Assembly (NCBI RefSeq): GCF_001634285.1
Contig: NZ_CP015439.1
Coordinates: forward strand, 1 to 64,000
Length of the DNA: 64,000 nucleotides
DNA from: Anoxybacillus amylolyticus
Lineage (GTDB): Bacteria > Bacillota > Bacilli > Bacillales > Anoxybacillaceae
Reading direction: 5' to 3'
This document shows, piece after piece, positions 8,434-16,635 of this stretch (within the stretch, counting starts at the first letter, position 1; each line of letters opens with the position of its first letter). The notes beneath the pieces were generated by a model that saw nothing but the letters and a program-made list of their open reading frames with translations, was not told where the DNA came from and searched no databases. The translations under genes were made by a program, and so were the position numbers.

Positions 8434-8631
8434 CCTCAATTTGGTCAAGTCCTGATTATTGTGTAAAATTTCGCTCTCGGCCCAGCGAATTTAGGCCTTA
8501 GGAAAATTAAACACATTTTTGCGCCGTTTCTTTTTACACAAAATTTCGGACTTCATCCTCAATTTAGTCACCAATCCTCACCTCCTCCTGTCCTTTCCTA
8601 TCTCAAATATACCTCTACTTTCTTTCTTTTT
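8434..8631. other. Intergenic stretch with possible IS end remnant
   Basis: No gene seen. It contains opposed GTGTAAAATTTCG and TTTTTACACAAAATTTCGG motifs about 70 bp apart, which resemble ends of a DDE transposon, perhaps IS256-like. No transposase remains. Confidence 0.35.
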
Positions 8632-8740
8632 CACCGCCAACATGGTGTCGAACCCCGCCATTTTTTTGTCGGATACCGACACGAAATGGCGGACTTCAAA
8701 AAGAAAATGCCCTCACCGATCCGGTGAAGGCGTTCACAAC
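8632..8740. repeat. Dispersed ~110-bp terminator repeat, copy b (comA terminator)
   Basis: Same repeat as at 1250. The hairpin at about 8708-8737 followed by a T-rich run on the minus strand serves as the terminator of the first complete comQXPA cassette. Confidence 0.85.
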
Positions 8741-9384
8741 ATATGATGCTCTGGAATGAGCCCTAATTGCTTTGCTTTTTCCACCGCTTCTATTCGAGAA
8801 GATACGTACAACTTCGTGAAGATGCGTGATAAGCGTCTTTCCACTGTCCGTTGGCTCGTGTGATGTTTTTTGGCAATGTCTTTATTACATAAGCCGTTAG
8901 CGACTTCCATTAGTAGTTCTTGCTCGAGATGGCTCAGCACAGCTGGTTGTTCGTTTTCCTCCATCTTTTCCTTTCCTTCACAACGATGCAGCTGACGCAG
9001 GAAATGCACAGGAATGACCGCCTCATCTCTTAGTGCACAGCGAATTGCTGTCACTAATTGCTCGCTTGATGCGGTTTTACTGACAAAGCCTGTAATGCCT
9101 GATTCAATGAAATAATTTAAAAAAGGAACAATATCATATCCGGTATAGATGACAATTTTCGCATTTGGCTGTTTTTGGAGAATTCGTTTACTCAATTCGA
9201 TACCGCTCACATCCGACATACACCAGTCAAGTAAAAATACATCATACGTACGTTGCTCGATCATTTGTTCTGCTTCTTTGGCTGATGTAACAAAATCTAC
9301 TTGAAAATCTTGTTCACACTCGAGCATACGTTTTGTTCCTTCGCAAACAAGACGATGATCGTCGACAATTAAAATACGAGCCAT
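8734..9384 (-). CDS. comA: ComA-like response regulator
   Basis: 216 residues. The receiver domain (1-120) has the acidic pair IVDDH, the phospho-acceptor Asp in VFLLDWCMSDVSG, the Thr in IVIYTGYD and Lys in GFVSKTAS. A LuxR-type helix-turn-helix (about 150-216) follows. It is the last gene of comQ-comX-comP-comA and should be phosphorylated by the adjacent ComP when ComX pheromone accumulates. It starts 22 bp after comP with AAAGGAG upstream. The copy at 29890-30540 differs by one residue (LYVSS against LHVSS). Confidence 0.92.
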   Translation of the reverse strand: MARILIVDDHRLVCEGTKRMLECEQDFQVDFVTSAKEAEQMIEQRTYDVFLLDWCMSDVSGIELSKRILQKQPNAKIVIYTGYDIVPFLNYFIESGITGFVSKTASSEQLVTAIRCALRDEAVIPVHFLRQLHRCEGKEKMEENEQPAVLSHLEQELLMEVANGLCNKDIAKKHHTSQRTVERRLSRIFTKLYVSSRIEAVEKAKQLGLIPEHHML

Positions 9385-9405
9385 GCTTTTCTCCTTTCCA
9401 TACGT

Positions 9406-11664
9406 TTATAATGGAATGGTGATCCTTATCTCTAATCCAGATCCATGCGATGACGTGATTTTGCATGTTCCACCTAATCCTTGCACACGCTCTTTTATTC
9501 CAAATAATCCTAAATTACCATTATGATGATTTAATTTTTCCATCTCTATTCCTATCCCATCGTCAACATAACGGAGTTGAACAGCCTCATCTTGCGTATC
9601 CAATACGAGTTGAATCGTTGACGCTTGTGAATGTTTTACGGCGTTGTTTAACAATTCTTGTATGATCCGATACATCGCTAGTTCCTGTTCTTCTCCTAAT
9701 TTGACTTGTATGTGAACATTCCATTCCACTTTTATATTCGTACGTAAATGGAATCGGTCAATAAGCTGTGTGATTGCTTGTTTTAATCCCATCTGACTCA
9801 AAAACGGCGGTCTTAATTCATGGCATATTTCTCTTGTTACATCAATGACATTGAGGATCTCCTCGTCGATATCGTTTAGCTGTTTTTGTATATCTTCCAC
9901 GTACAGAGGTTGAACAAGCAAGTTTTCCACTTTTCTTCTTAACAAAATTAAATCTTGAAGCAATATATCGTGCAAATCGATTGCAAGTTTTTTTCTTTCC
10001 CTTTCTGACCATTGGAACATCAATCGAGTAAACGAAATCGAATGTTCTTTCTCTTTTAATCGATCTAACTCTTTCAATAGATCCTCCACTTTTAACATGT
10101 TTTCCATCGTCATGCTCGTATAATAAACAATGGCAGATAGCCAGTCTTTTTGCTCGGTATGGAAATAAATAGGTTGTTTCTTTTTCCCTACTAGCCATAA
10201 AGTTGTTTGACGAAATGAGCCGATAAACAAGACAAATAAGGAGCGATGTTCCATTACGCGACCGATCGAAAGTGGGGCACCATTTATTTTTTTGACGATA
10301 TTCGCCCAATGTGCTTGATTGTACTCGAAAGAAAGCGGTTCGTTTATGGACTGCATCACCTCTATTTTTTCTACGTCCAAAATTTCGTGCAATTCCTTTT
10401 CCAAACAATACATGGCTCCCTCTACTGTACGCTGTTTTTTAAGCTGTTCACTTATACGATATAAGCTCTCTTGATAAAAATATTTTTGCATCCGTAGTTT
10501 TGCCCGCCACTTGCGGTCTAACCATTCTTTTATGTAAAAAGTAGCAAGAACGATGATGTAAACGACAGAAAATAAAACAACAAGTTCAGCCCATTTGCTA
10601 GAGCGATGGATCCATTGATTGTACACAATCATCATAAAGAAAGATAGAAGTAATGCAAACAGTCCAAAATATTTCAACCGTTCGATCGAAAATTGCAGTT
10701 GAAACAGTTGATCTGTTGCCATTAAATAAAAGAAAACGATTGGTAAGGCGAAAAGAAAACTAACCGTTAATTCCGCTGGCAGCACCCATTTTCCAATGAT
10801 GAGAACCGGGAGACTATAAAATAAAACAAATGGTGCGGCAGATAGCCCAATGGCTAAAAGCAAACCTTTGACCGTATTTTGCTGTTCATCTTTTTTAAGA
10901 TAAACTAATCCTTTTCCTAACAAAGCCAGAATGATGACCATGTTGATAAAAAATGTAGCCAATAGCACTTCCGCTTCACTTATCGAACGAAACGATAAAG
11001 ATATGAGTGAGGCAACGAACATCACAAAGTTAAAACCATAAAGAGAAAAGACGATTTTTTTCGCAAACCATACTTTCTTTTCGTTTTCAAAATAGTTGTA
11101 AACAAAATGCAAAAAGAGCGGGGGCAGCATGAAAAATACACCGCTGAATATTTGCCTTCCAAAAAGCGACTGCTTCGCCGATAAGCTGGCACTGATATAA
11201 CAAAGCCCTGCCGATAACAACAAGTAAATCAGCACGGTCGCCGAGTTATTATCTGGCCGCAAACGAAGCAAAAATATGCTTAAACGAACAGCGAATAGAA
11301 AAAAACACGTCGGCAAAATAATATAATACAACCACTGTTCCGTTCCATGCGCTTGATAGTCAATCGCCAAGGTTTGGATTTGATTCCCTCTTTGAATAGT
11401 GACTGCTTTTGCTTGTTCAATCGTTTTGTATTTCTGAACTGTAAAATGGGAGAGCGGAAACTTTCCATCTACTTTTAACACTTGATCATGAATATGAATC
11501 CCATGTTTTTTTGCCCAGCCAAACTCGTAAAGGTCGTTAACAATAATATCACCATTCTTGTTTTCTACTACACCTATGCCGATCAATGGATGCTTCACAT
11601 TTAAAATGGTTAAATATAGCGCTAAAATCGAAGCAACAATCATGGCAATAACTGTTCGATTCAT
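9406..11664 (-). CDS. comP: ComP-like membrane sensor histidine kinase
   Basis: 752 residues, close to the usual ComP length. After the first membrane helix there is an extracytoplasmic PDZ-like loop (residues 30-105, with GDIIVNDLYEFGWAKKHGI), then about nine further membrane segments to residue 370. The cytoplasmic part has a HisKA_3 dimerisation helix with the phospho-acceptor His in AIDLHDILLQDL, an N-box (ELLNNAVKHS) and G-boxes (DDGIGIEM, GLFGIKERV). It senses the isoprenylated ComX peptide and phosphorylates ComA. The ATG begins 7 bp after the comX stop, suggesting coupled translation. The second copy is interrupted by IS66. Confidence 0.92.
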   Translation of the reverse strand: MNRTVIAMIVASILALYLTILNVKHPLIGIGVVENKNGDIIVNDLYEFGWAKKHGIHIHDQVLKVDGKFPLSHFTVQKYKTIEQAKAVTIQRGNQIQTLAIDYQAHGTEQWLYYIILPTCFFLFAVRLSIFLLRLRPDNNSATVLIYLLLSAGLCYISASLSAKQSLFGRQIFSGVFFMLPPLFLHFVYNYFENEKKVWFAKKIVFSLYGFNFVMFVASLISLSFRSISEAEVLLATFFINMVIILALLGKGLVYLKKDEQQNTVKGLLLAIGLSAAPFVLFYSLPVLIIGKWVLPAELTVSFLFALPIVFFYLMATDQLFQLQFSIERLKYFGLFALLLSFFMMIVYNQWIHRSSKWAELVVLFSVVYIIVLATFYIKEWLDRKWRAKLRMQKYFYQESLYRISEQLKKQRTVEGAMYCLEKELHEILDVEKIEVMQSINEPLSFEYNQAHWANIVKKINGAPLSIGRVMEHRSLFVLFIGSFRQTTLWLVGKKKQPIYFHTEQKDWLSAIVYYTSMTMENMLKVEDLLKELDRLKEKEHSISFTRLMFQWSERERKKLAIDLHDILLQDLILLRRKVENLLVQPLYVEDIQKQLNDIDEEILNVIDVTREICHELRPPFLSQMGLKQAITQLIDRFHLRTNIKVEWNVHIQVKLGEEQELAMYRIIQELLNNAVKHSQASTIQLVLDTQDEAVQLRYVDDGIGIEMEKLNHHNGNLGLFGIKERVQGLGGTCKITSSHGSGLEIRITIPL

Positions 11665-11670
11665 CGTGAT

Positions 11671-11826
11671 CTACATCCAATATCCAAGTGATCTAGTCGA
11701 TTCGCTAAACGCCTTTATCACCGCTTTTACCTCTAACTCACTTAAACCAATTAAGCTCACTGTACCATTTTGTAATTTTTTGATGACTTCCGGATGTTCG
11801 ACTAAAAAGCGAATGATTTGTTGCAT
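11671..11826 (-). CDS. comX: ComX pheromone precursor
   Basis: 51 residues beginning MQQIIRFLVEHPEVIKKL and ending STRSLGYWM. The Trp one residue from the C-terminus is the site that ComQ isoprenylates in ComX peptides; the last 6-10 residues should form the secreted pheromone. A GGAGGGAG site precedes the ATG. It sits between comQ and comP, as in Bacillus. The second cassette (35300-35455) encodes exactly the same peptide, so both belong to one pherotype. Confidence 0.92.
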   Translation of the reverse strand: MQQIIRFLVEHPEVIKKLQNGTVSLIGLSELEVKAVIKAFSESTRSLGYWM

Positions 11827-11847
11827 CACAATCTCCCTCCAACATTC

Positions 11848-12738
11848 TCAAACCAATGTTTTCAGCGCAGATTTATACGCATCATCTACATCTAGTTTTT
11901 CGATTTCTTGCAACGCTTTTTCCTTGTAAATTTGGCTCATCACTTTTGCGTAATAAATCGCTCCTTCCTGTTCCATTTGCTGAAGCGCTTTTTCTTTTTG
12001 GACATACATCCTATCGTAGTCTATATCGTTGTTGACATACTGCTTCCATAAGTTATCGTTCTTGCTTTCTAGCATATATAAAATCGGAAGCGACTTTTTC
12101 TTTGCTTGAATATCAGCTTTTTTATCCCAGTTGTATAGCGCATCAAAATCATTGTCGATTTGTGCCGCAATGCCGATATAGCGAGCATATGTTTCAATCG
12201 TTGCGATGTTCTCTTTTCCTGCTAATAAAGCGCCGATGACACAAGCCATCGCAACAAGAGATCCTGATTTTTTCTCCACCATTTTTAAATAATCTGCTTC
12301 TGTTTGTACGTCACACGCTACATCGGTCTGTTGTCCTTGCACACTTTGAAGCAAGCAAGACGTAAGATGTGACAGTGCCTTTAATTTTTTATTACCAAGA
12401 ATCGGTACATTTGCAATCGTTTGCTGACCAAGCAGCAAGAACCCGATAGCAATATGAAGAGGAATAGCTGTATCCTCTAAACGATCTTGATCGACTAAAT
12501 CATCAAGTAAATCGCCAGCAAGCACGATCAATTCAATAGCCGCTGCGATATATGTTGAGTGATCTCCTTGTGTCGAAAACAAGTCATAATGCAAATAAGC
12601 CAACCGTCCAAACAACAAATCGCTCTCTTTCACATGTTGCTCGATTGCCATCAACATGTGCGCTTTCAGTTGCGGTTCCGACATCAATTGTTCCACGATT
12701 TCCTTCATTTGCTTCGCTATTTTTTCTTTTTCACTCAT
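11848..12738 (-). CDS. comQ: ComQ isoprenyl transferase
   Basis: 296 residues from the ATG of MSEKEKIAKQ, which has AAGGTG upstream; the longer open frame upstream to 12975 is promoter DNA. It is a polyprenyl-synthase-fold protein with the first Asp-rich motif in LLDDLVDQD (about residue 67) and a second in QIDNDFDAL, which bind the prenyl diphosphate. ComQ prenylates and processes ComX. A stretch of about 430 bp in its second half differs from the other copy while flanking sequence is identical. It heads the leftward comQXPA operon. Confidence 0.92.
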   Translation of the reverse strand: MSEKEKIAKQMKEIVEQLMSEPQLKAHMLMAIEQHVKESDLLFGRLAYLHYDLFSTQGDHSTYIAAAIELIVLAGDLLDDLVDQDRLEDTAIPLHIAIGFLLLGQQTIANVPILGNKKLKALSHLTSCLLQSVQGQQTDVACDVQTEADYLKMVEKKSGSLVAMACVIGALLAGKENIATIETYARYIGIAAQIDNDFDALYNWDKKADIQAKKKSLPILYMLESKNDNLWKQYVNNDIDYDRMYVQKEKALQQMEQEGAIYYAKVMSQIYKEKALQEIEKLDVDDAYKSALKTLV

Positions 12739-12777
12739 CCTATCGCACCTTACACAAATATTTACAAATAGGGAATA

Positions 12778-12845
12778 TTCGACAAAATCAAAAAAATTCC
12801 TTCCTGACAAATAAAAAGACTTGTCGAAAATTGCGACAAGTCTGG
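12778..12845 (-). promoter_or_regulatory. comQ upstream region: hairpin and Spo0A-box-like sites
   Basis: Two TTGTCGAA motifs, matching the core of the Spo0A box, occur at 12778-12785 (minus strand) and 12821-12828 (plus strand). The second is part of an inverted repeat (ACTTGTCG...CGACAAGT, 12819-12841) followed by CTTTTTATTT on the minus strand, which looks like an intrinsic terminator or attenuator about 80 bp before comQ. The same arrangement is at 36407-36475. Confidence 0.5.
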
Positions 12846-12962
12846 TAAATGCATATCTTAAAAAAATCGCCGTATTCATCTTTCCGATCACTGAATAAAA
12901 CATTCCGCCGTATACGACAATTGTTTCCGCATAACATTTTATACCCGCCCCGTTTTTATCTA

Positions 12963-13155
12963 TATAAATGCACATTGAAGTGTTAACATTTTTCGACTGT
13001 CGGGCGACCGAACAACACCGCTCCCAGACAAATGAATTTGTCTGGGAGGCGGCTCGTTGTTCGGTTCTCTGTCACGCGAATGCGTGACGCAGGCAAGCCT
13101 TTGGCTTGCCTCCGACAGTCGAAAAAATAAGTTAAACTCCCCAGTTGCATGTATA
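12963..13155. mobile_element. 193-bp multi-hairpin MITE with IS630-like ends and TA duplication
   Basis: The second cassette reads TTTATC-TA-GTGCC at 36585-36595, while here the TA is duplicated (12961-12962, 13156-13157) around a 193-bp insert. Ends are TATAAATGCA and TGCATGTATA, nearly inverse, and match the ends of the IS630 element at 37789-38976 (TATACATCCA, TGCATGTATA). The interior folds as an outer stem (TTTTTCGACTGTCGG with its complement), a second stem (CGAACAAC/GTTGTTCG), an inner hairpin (CCCAGACAAAT/ATTTGTCTGGG) and two side hairpins (GTCACGC/GCGTGAC, GGCAAGCC/GGCTTGCC). Confidence 0.88.
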
Positions 13156-13340
13156 TAGTGCCACAGGTAAAATAATAGCCCACATCATTTTTGCTTTGCA
13201 CATCTTCACTAATTCAGATCCACTTCAAATTAGGGTATTAATTGGAACCATGTCACTTCTACATAAGGAAAGGAATACAGCAAAACTCCCGGCACATATA
13301 GCATCACCCTTAAAGACTTTTGATCCGTATAATTAAACAA
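13156..13340. other. Upstream flank of comQ cassette
   Basis: No gene seen. The sequence is shared with 36591-36776 of the second cassette copy, so it belongs to the duplicated unit. Confidence 0.5.
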
Positions 13341-13732
13341 TAAATGCCGTGGTGCTACTCGCTTGGAAAGCCGATCAACCGATGACACCAGAACATCTTC
13401 ATTGCGTCTTGAGCACCGATCGAAAGCTAAGCGACGAAGAAATCTTGCGCTACTATGCCGAGCGTTGGTCGATCGAATGCTTTTTCCGGTAGGCAAAAGA
13501 CCAGCTGAAGCTCGATGGGTACCGTGTTCGTCACATTCGGGCGGTCAAACGGTATTGGATCTTGGTGCAGATTGCTTACGTGTACAGCATGTTCCAGTCT
13601 AACAGCAATTTTTCGGATGGACTCGATCTCCTACGCAAGAGAAAAGGACATTGCCTCGTGGAGTTCATTTACAGCGCAGCGAAACAAAATATTCCCATTG
13701 ATGCTGTGAAAAAACAGCTCCACGTGGCATAA
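13341..13732 (+). pseudogene. C-terminal remnant of IS701/IS4-type transposase
   Basis: Conceptual translation gives the end of a DDE transposase: ILRYYAERWSIECFFR, stop, AKDQLKLDGYRVRHIRAVKR, then YWILVQIAYVYSM, ending at AVKKQLHVA. The catalytic Glu of the YxxRWxIE motif is present but the N-terminal two thirds are missing. The codon after FFR, a Gln in relatives, is TAG here and TAA in the sister remnant at 36774-37170. A frame slip follows near 13660. It marks the right end of the duplicated comQXPA block. Confidence 0.75.
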
Positions 13733-13795
13733 GGGGTACCTTGTTTGCCCCTCTTTTATATGGTAATTATTGTTACGGAAAGTGCTCAACTACAG

Positions 13796-13963
13796 TTACT
13801 TAGTTCCAGTTTTTGCTACGAAAAATCCTGTCATACCCACGATAAAGCTCGGTGCCAAACTCCAAAGGAAAAAACCCCATCTGTCCATCAATAAAGAAAC
13901 GATCAAGAAAATCAAAGGCACAAACAACATTAGTCCTATTGCAGTTTTCTGATATCGATCCAT
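13796..13963 (-). CDS. Small membrane protein at end of RiPP operon
   Basis: 55 residues beginning MDRYQKTAIGLMLFVPLIF, with two hydrophobic segments (about 8-25 and 30-50) separated by MDRWG. A strong GGGGAGGT site lies 8 bases before the ATG. It is the last gene of the leftward azole-peptide operon, 33 bp after the zinc-ribbon gene. Small two-helix proteins in such places often give immunity, but no function can be read from the sequence. Confidence 0.7.
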   Translation of the reverse strand: MDRYQKTAIGLMLFVPLIFLIVSLLMDRWGFFLWSLAPSFIVGMTGFFVAKTGTK

Positions 13964-13996
13964 TCGGATACCTCCCCATTAATGAATATAAAGCAA

Positions 13997-14188
13997 TCAG
14001 AGCGCTTTTTTTGGGTTTTCTACTCGCATCGATTGAACTTCCCCGCAATTGATACAAAACGTAACGAATAATTTTGACCCGATGCTTAAGTTTTTGTTTA
14101 TATTTTTTACATTGGCGTGCCCGCTTCCCACCATACCTTCCGAAACTGAACTGCTACCACAATTCCTGCATTTTTTCTCTGCTTTCAC
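13997..14188 (-). CDS. Small zinc-ribbon-like protein
   Basis: 63 residues from a GTG start with GGGAGTTTAGG upstream, 4 bp after the CPBP gene. It has two CxxC knuckles (CRNCG near the N-terminus, CINCG at about residue 45) that would bind one zinc ion. No family is recognised. Its tight spacing with the CPBP gene and the small membrane protein suggests co-transcription with the exporter genes. Confidence 0.7.
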   Translation of the reverse strand: MKAEKKCRNCGSSSVSEGMVGSGHANVKNINKNLSIGSKLFVTFCINCGEVQSMRVENPKKAL

Positions 14189-14192
14189 GTCC

Positions 14193-15089
14193 CTAAACTC
14201 CCTCCACTCTTTCGCCTTTCATGCTTTTTCCGGAAGATACAACACTCGCTTTATTGCTTTGAATCCATAACACAAATCCAAAGATTAAAATGAGTAAGAA
14301 TAGCCAGATCATCGATACGATTCCCGCTTCAGGACCAAATGCACCCCCGCTCCACCATTCGGATCCACCGATATGAACTCGGATGAGAGAATTTTTCTCG
14401 ACGGCGCCACTAACGGCAAACCCGAATATCGAACCTTGAGAAATATTCCATAATGCATGAAATCCAACAGGCAACCATAAACTGCGACTTAAAATTCTTA
14501 AATAGGCCATCAACCAACCAAATAAGACCAATCCAACGAACGCTTTCCAATTAAATCCAAAATTAAACCAATGGGTTAGTGAAAACAGGATGGATTGGAC
14601 CGCATTTGCCACTGTAAAAGTCGTTATTTGTTCCACCTTGGACAATATATATCCGCGAAATAGCAGTTCTTCAGATACACCAACACAAAAATGAACGATG
14701 ATAGCTGGTATCAAACTAATCGCGAACCAATGAATCACGCCGTTGTCGTTAAATTGGTATTCTGCATTATTTCCAATATAGATTAGAAAAATGACGGATA
14801 GTGATAGCAAGCCCAATATAGCCCCTGATAAGGCCAACCAAAGATGACGTATCATTTTAGGGGCATACAGTGGAAGATCAAACGTTTCAAATATCGTTAT
14901 CTTTTTATACCATACAATGAAAAAGGATAAAATACCCAACAGTTGTCCTATACGCGACAAAAAATTTCCGATACTCTCGAGCTTGATTATGATGGCAATA
15001 CTGGAGATCATCATGGACGACAGGAACGTAAAAACAATGCACATCACCACAAAACCAATTGTCACAAGTATTTCACGGGATTTTGTCAT
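14193..15089 (-). CDS. CPBP-family intramembrane protein (likely immunity)
   Basis: 298 residues with about eight membrane helices and the CPBP/ABI motifs EELLFR (about residue 150), LFSLTHW and HALWN. The start at MTKSREIL is chosen because AAAGGTGA precedes it. CPBP proteins next to bacteriocin genes act as leader proteases or self-immunity factors. It follows the ABC permease gene by 14 bp, so immunity to the product of this cluster is a reasonable guess. Confidence 0.8.
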   Translation of the reverse strand: MTKSREILVTIGFVVMCIVFTFLSSMMISSIAIIIKLESIGNFLSRIGQLLGILSFFIVWYKKITIFETFDLPLYAPKMIRHLWLALSGAILGLLSLSVIFLIYIGNNAEYQFNDNGVIHWFAISLIPAIIVHFCVGVSEELLFRGYILSKVEQITTFTVANAVQSILFSLTHWFNFGFNWKAFVGLVLFGWLMAYLRILSRSLWLPVGFHALWNISQGSIFGFAVSGAVEKNSLIRVHIGGSEWWSGGAFGPEAGIVSMIWLFLLILIFGFVLWIQSNKASVVSSGKSMKGERVEGV

Positions 15090-15103
15090 ACCGGTCACCT
15101 TTA

Positions 15104-15886
15104 TTATATTTTCTCATTACTCCATTTGAACGATAGTTTCGTCATTACAAAAAACAATACTGCGAATCCAAGAATTGCTGCTAAATCGGTGTAAATGCTG
15201 AATTTCCCTTCCAAATGTTCAAACAATATTTGTCTCAAAGCATCTCCCATATAGGTGAATGGAATAAAAATGGCTAAATCCTCGACGATATCTGGCATAA
15301 TATAGAACGGCATCATAACACCGCTTAACATTAATATCGGTGCTGAAATTGCACCAAGAATCCCACCTGCAATCTCCACAGAGCTCATAAATCCTCCGAA
15401 TAGGAACCCGAGACTCAAAATCATTATCATGCCTATCAAAGATACGAGTAGCAGAGGAATTAAATCGGAAATAGTAACAATTTTAAGTAGCATTCCTAGA
15501 ATTAAAAACAAAGTAATTTGTACAACGGATAAAATCAATCTAACAATGATTTGAGAAATCACAAATTGACCCGTAGTTAACGGTGTCAAAGTTAATAACC
15601 GCATTATACCGTTTTTTCTCATTTCTACGAGCGGGAGAGTCGTACCAAATAAACCGGTTGATAACAAAGCAAATATTAAGATTCCCGGAAACATGAACTC
15701 CAACATTGAGATATTCATCTGTTTTGATTTGTGTATTACCGAACTTATCCCAGCAAAAATCCCCAAAAACATTACTGGAAATATCATTATAAAGAAAAAA
15801 ATTTTAGGATCCCTTATAATTTCATTAAATCCTGTCTTAATAAGTAAAATTATTGTTTTTTTACCCTTATTTAATTTAATTTGCAT
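15104..15886 (-). CDS. ABC-2 type transporter permease
   Basis: 260 residues with six predicted membrane helices and the ABC-2 layout (N-terminal NEIIRDPKIFFFIMIFPV, central EMRKNGIMRLLTLTPLT, later GVMMPFYIMPD). The start MQIKLN has AGGAGG ten bases upstream; a TTG three codons earlier is possible. The preceding ATPase gene ends at this start. It should form the export channel for the modified peptides with that ATPase. Confidence 0.85.
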   Translation of the reverse strand: MQIKLNKGKKTIILLIKTGFNEIIRDPKIFFFIMIFPVMFLGIFAGISSVIHKSKQMNISMLEFMFPGILIFALLSTGLFGTTLPLVEMRKNGIMRLLTLTPLTTGQFVISQIIVRLILSVVQITLFLILGMLLKIVTISDLIPLLLVSLIGMIMILSLGFLFGGFMSSVEIAGGILGAISAPILMLSGVMMPFYIMPDIVEDLAIFIPFTYMGDALRQILFEHLEGKFSIYTDLAAILGFAVLFFVMTKLSFKWSNEKI

Positions 15887-15887
15887 A

Positions 15888-16622
15888 TTAATCAAATCCT
15901 CCTCGTAAATCTTTTCCTGTTAAATGAATAAAAGCAGATTCAAGATTTCTTTTTTTGCCTTCTACAGTATATTTTTCAATCAGCTCTTTAGGTGTTCCAA
16001 CCGCAACAAATTTGCCGTTATGTAAGATCGCTACTTTATCGCATAGTTCTTCCGCTTCCTCCATGTAATGGGTTGACAGCAAAATCGTTTTCCCCTGTTT
16101 TTTAAGCTTTTTCAAAAATTCCCACAGCATGATCCTCACTTGGGGGTCCAAACCACTAGTGGGTTCGTCCAATATTAAAATTCTCGGGTCACCTATCATC
16201 GCAATCGCAATTAAAAGTCTTTGTTTTTGCCCCTTAGATAAACTTTTAACCATTTTTTTCTCCAAATCTTTTAAATTCAACTCTCCCATTAAATTATTGA
16301 TATCAATTGATTTGCTGTAAAAACTCGAAAATAACTTTAAGGTCTCTAAAACGGTTTGCCTCTGGAAAAGGGATGCCTCTTGCGGTTGGACTCCAATGAT
16401 GTACTTGATTTGCTCTTGATTCTCGTCTATTGATACACCCATGATTTTGACAGTTCCCTTGTCTTTTTTTCTTAAACCAACCAGACATTCAATGAAGGTA
16501 GTCTTTCCGGCTCCATTCCTGCCTAGAATACCGAATATTTCCCCTTCCTGAACATTAAGTGAAAGATCGTCAATCACCTTTAAATTGTTATAAGATTTCG
16601 ACAAATTATCCACAAAAATCAT
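15888..16622 (-). CDS. ABC transporter ATPase (peptide export)
   Basis: 244 residues with Walker A (GRNGAGKTTFIE), Q-loop, signature LSKGQKQRL, Walker B ILILDEPTSGLDP and switch His in STHYMEEAE. It resembles drug and bacteriocin exporter ATPases. It follows the dehydratase partner by 13 bp and abuts the permease, consistent with one transcript and one transporter. Confidence 0.88.
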   Translation of the reverse strand: MIFVDNLSKSYNNLKVIDDLSLNVQEGEIFGILGRNGAGKTTFIECLVGLRKKDKGTVKIMGVSIDENQEQIKYIIGVQPQEASLFQRQTVLETLKLFSSFYSKSIDINNLMGELNLKDLEKKMVKSLSKGQKQRLLIAIAMIGDPRILILDEPTSGLDPQVRIMLWEFLKKLKKQGKTILLSTHYMEEAEELCDKVAILHNGKFVAVGTPKELIEKYTVEGKKRNLESAFIHLTGKDLRGGFD

Positions 16623-16635
16623 CTTTTAATCCCCC

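Noticed and set aside
9842..10408. 188-codon frame on the minus strand, repeated at 33471-34037.
   Set aside because: It lies inside comP in another frame, is duplicated only because comP is duplicated, and has a basic low-quality sequence with no family features.
12739..12975. Extension of comQ by 79 codons at its N-terminus.
   Set aside because: The extension covers the promoter and a terminator-like hairpin, differs between copies, and ComQ proteins begin at the internal ATG with a ribosome-binding site.
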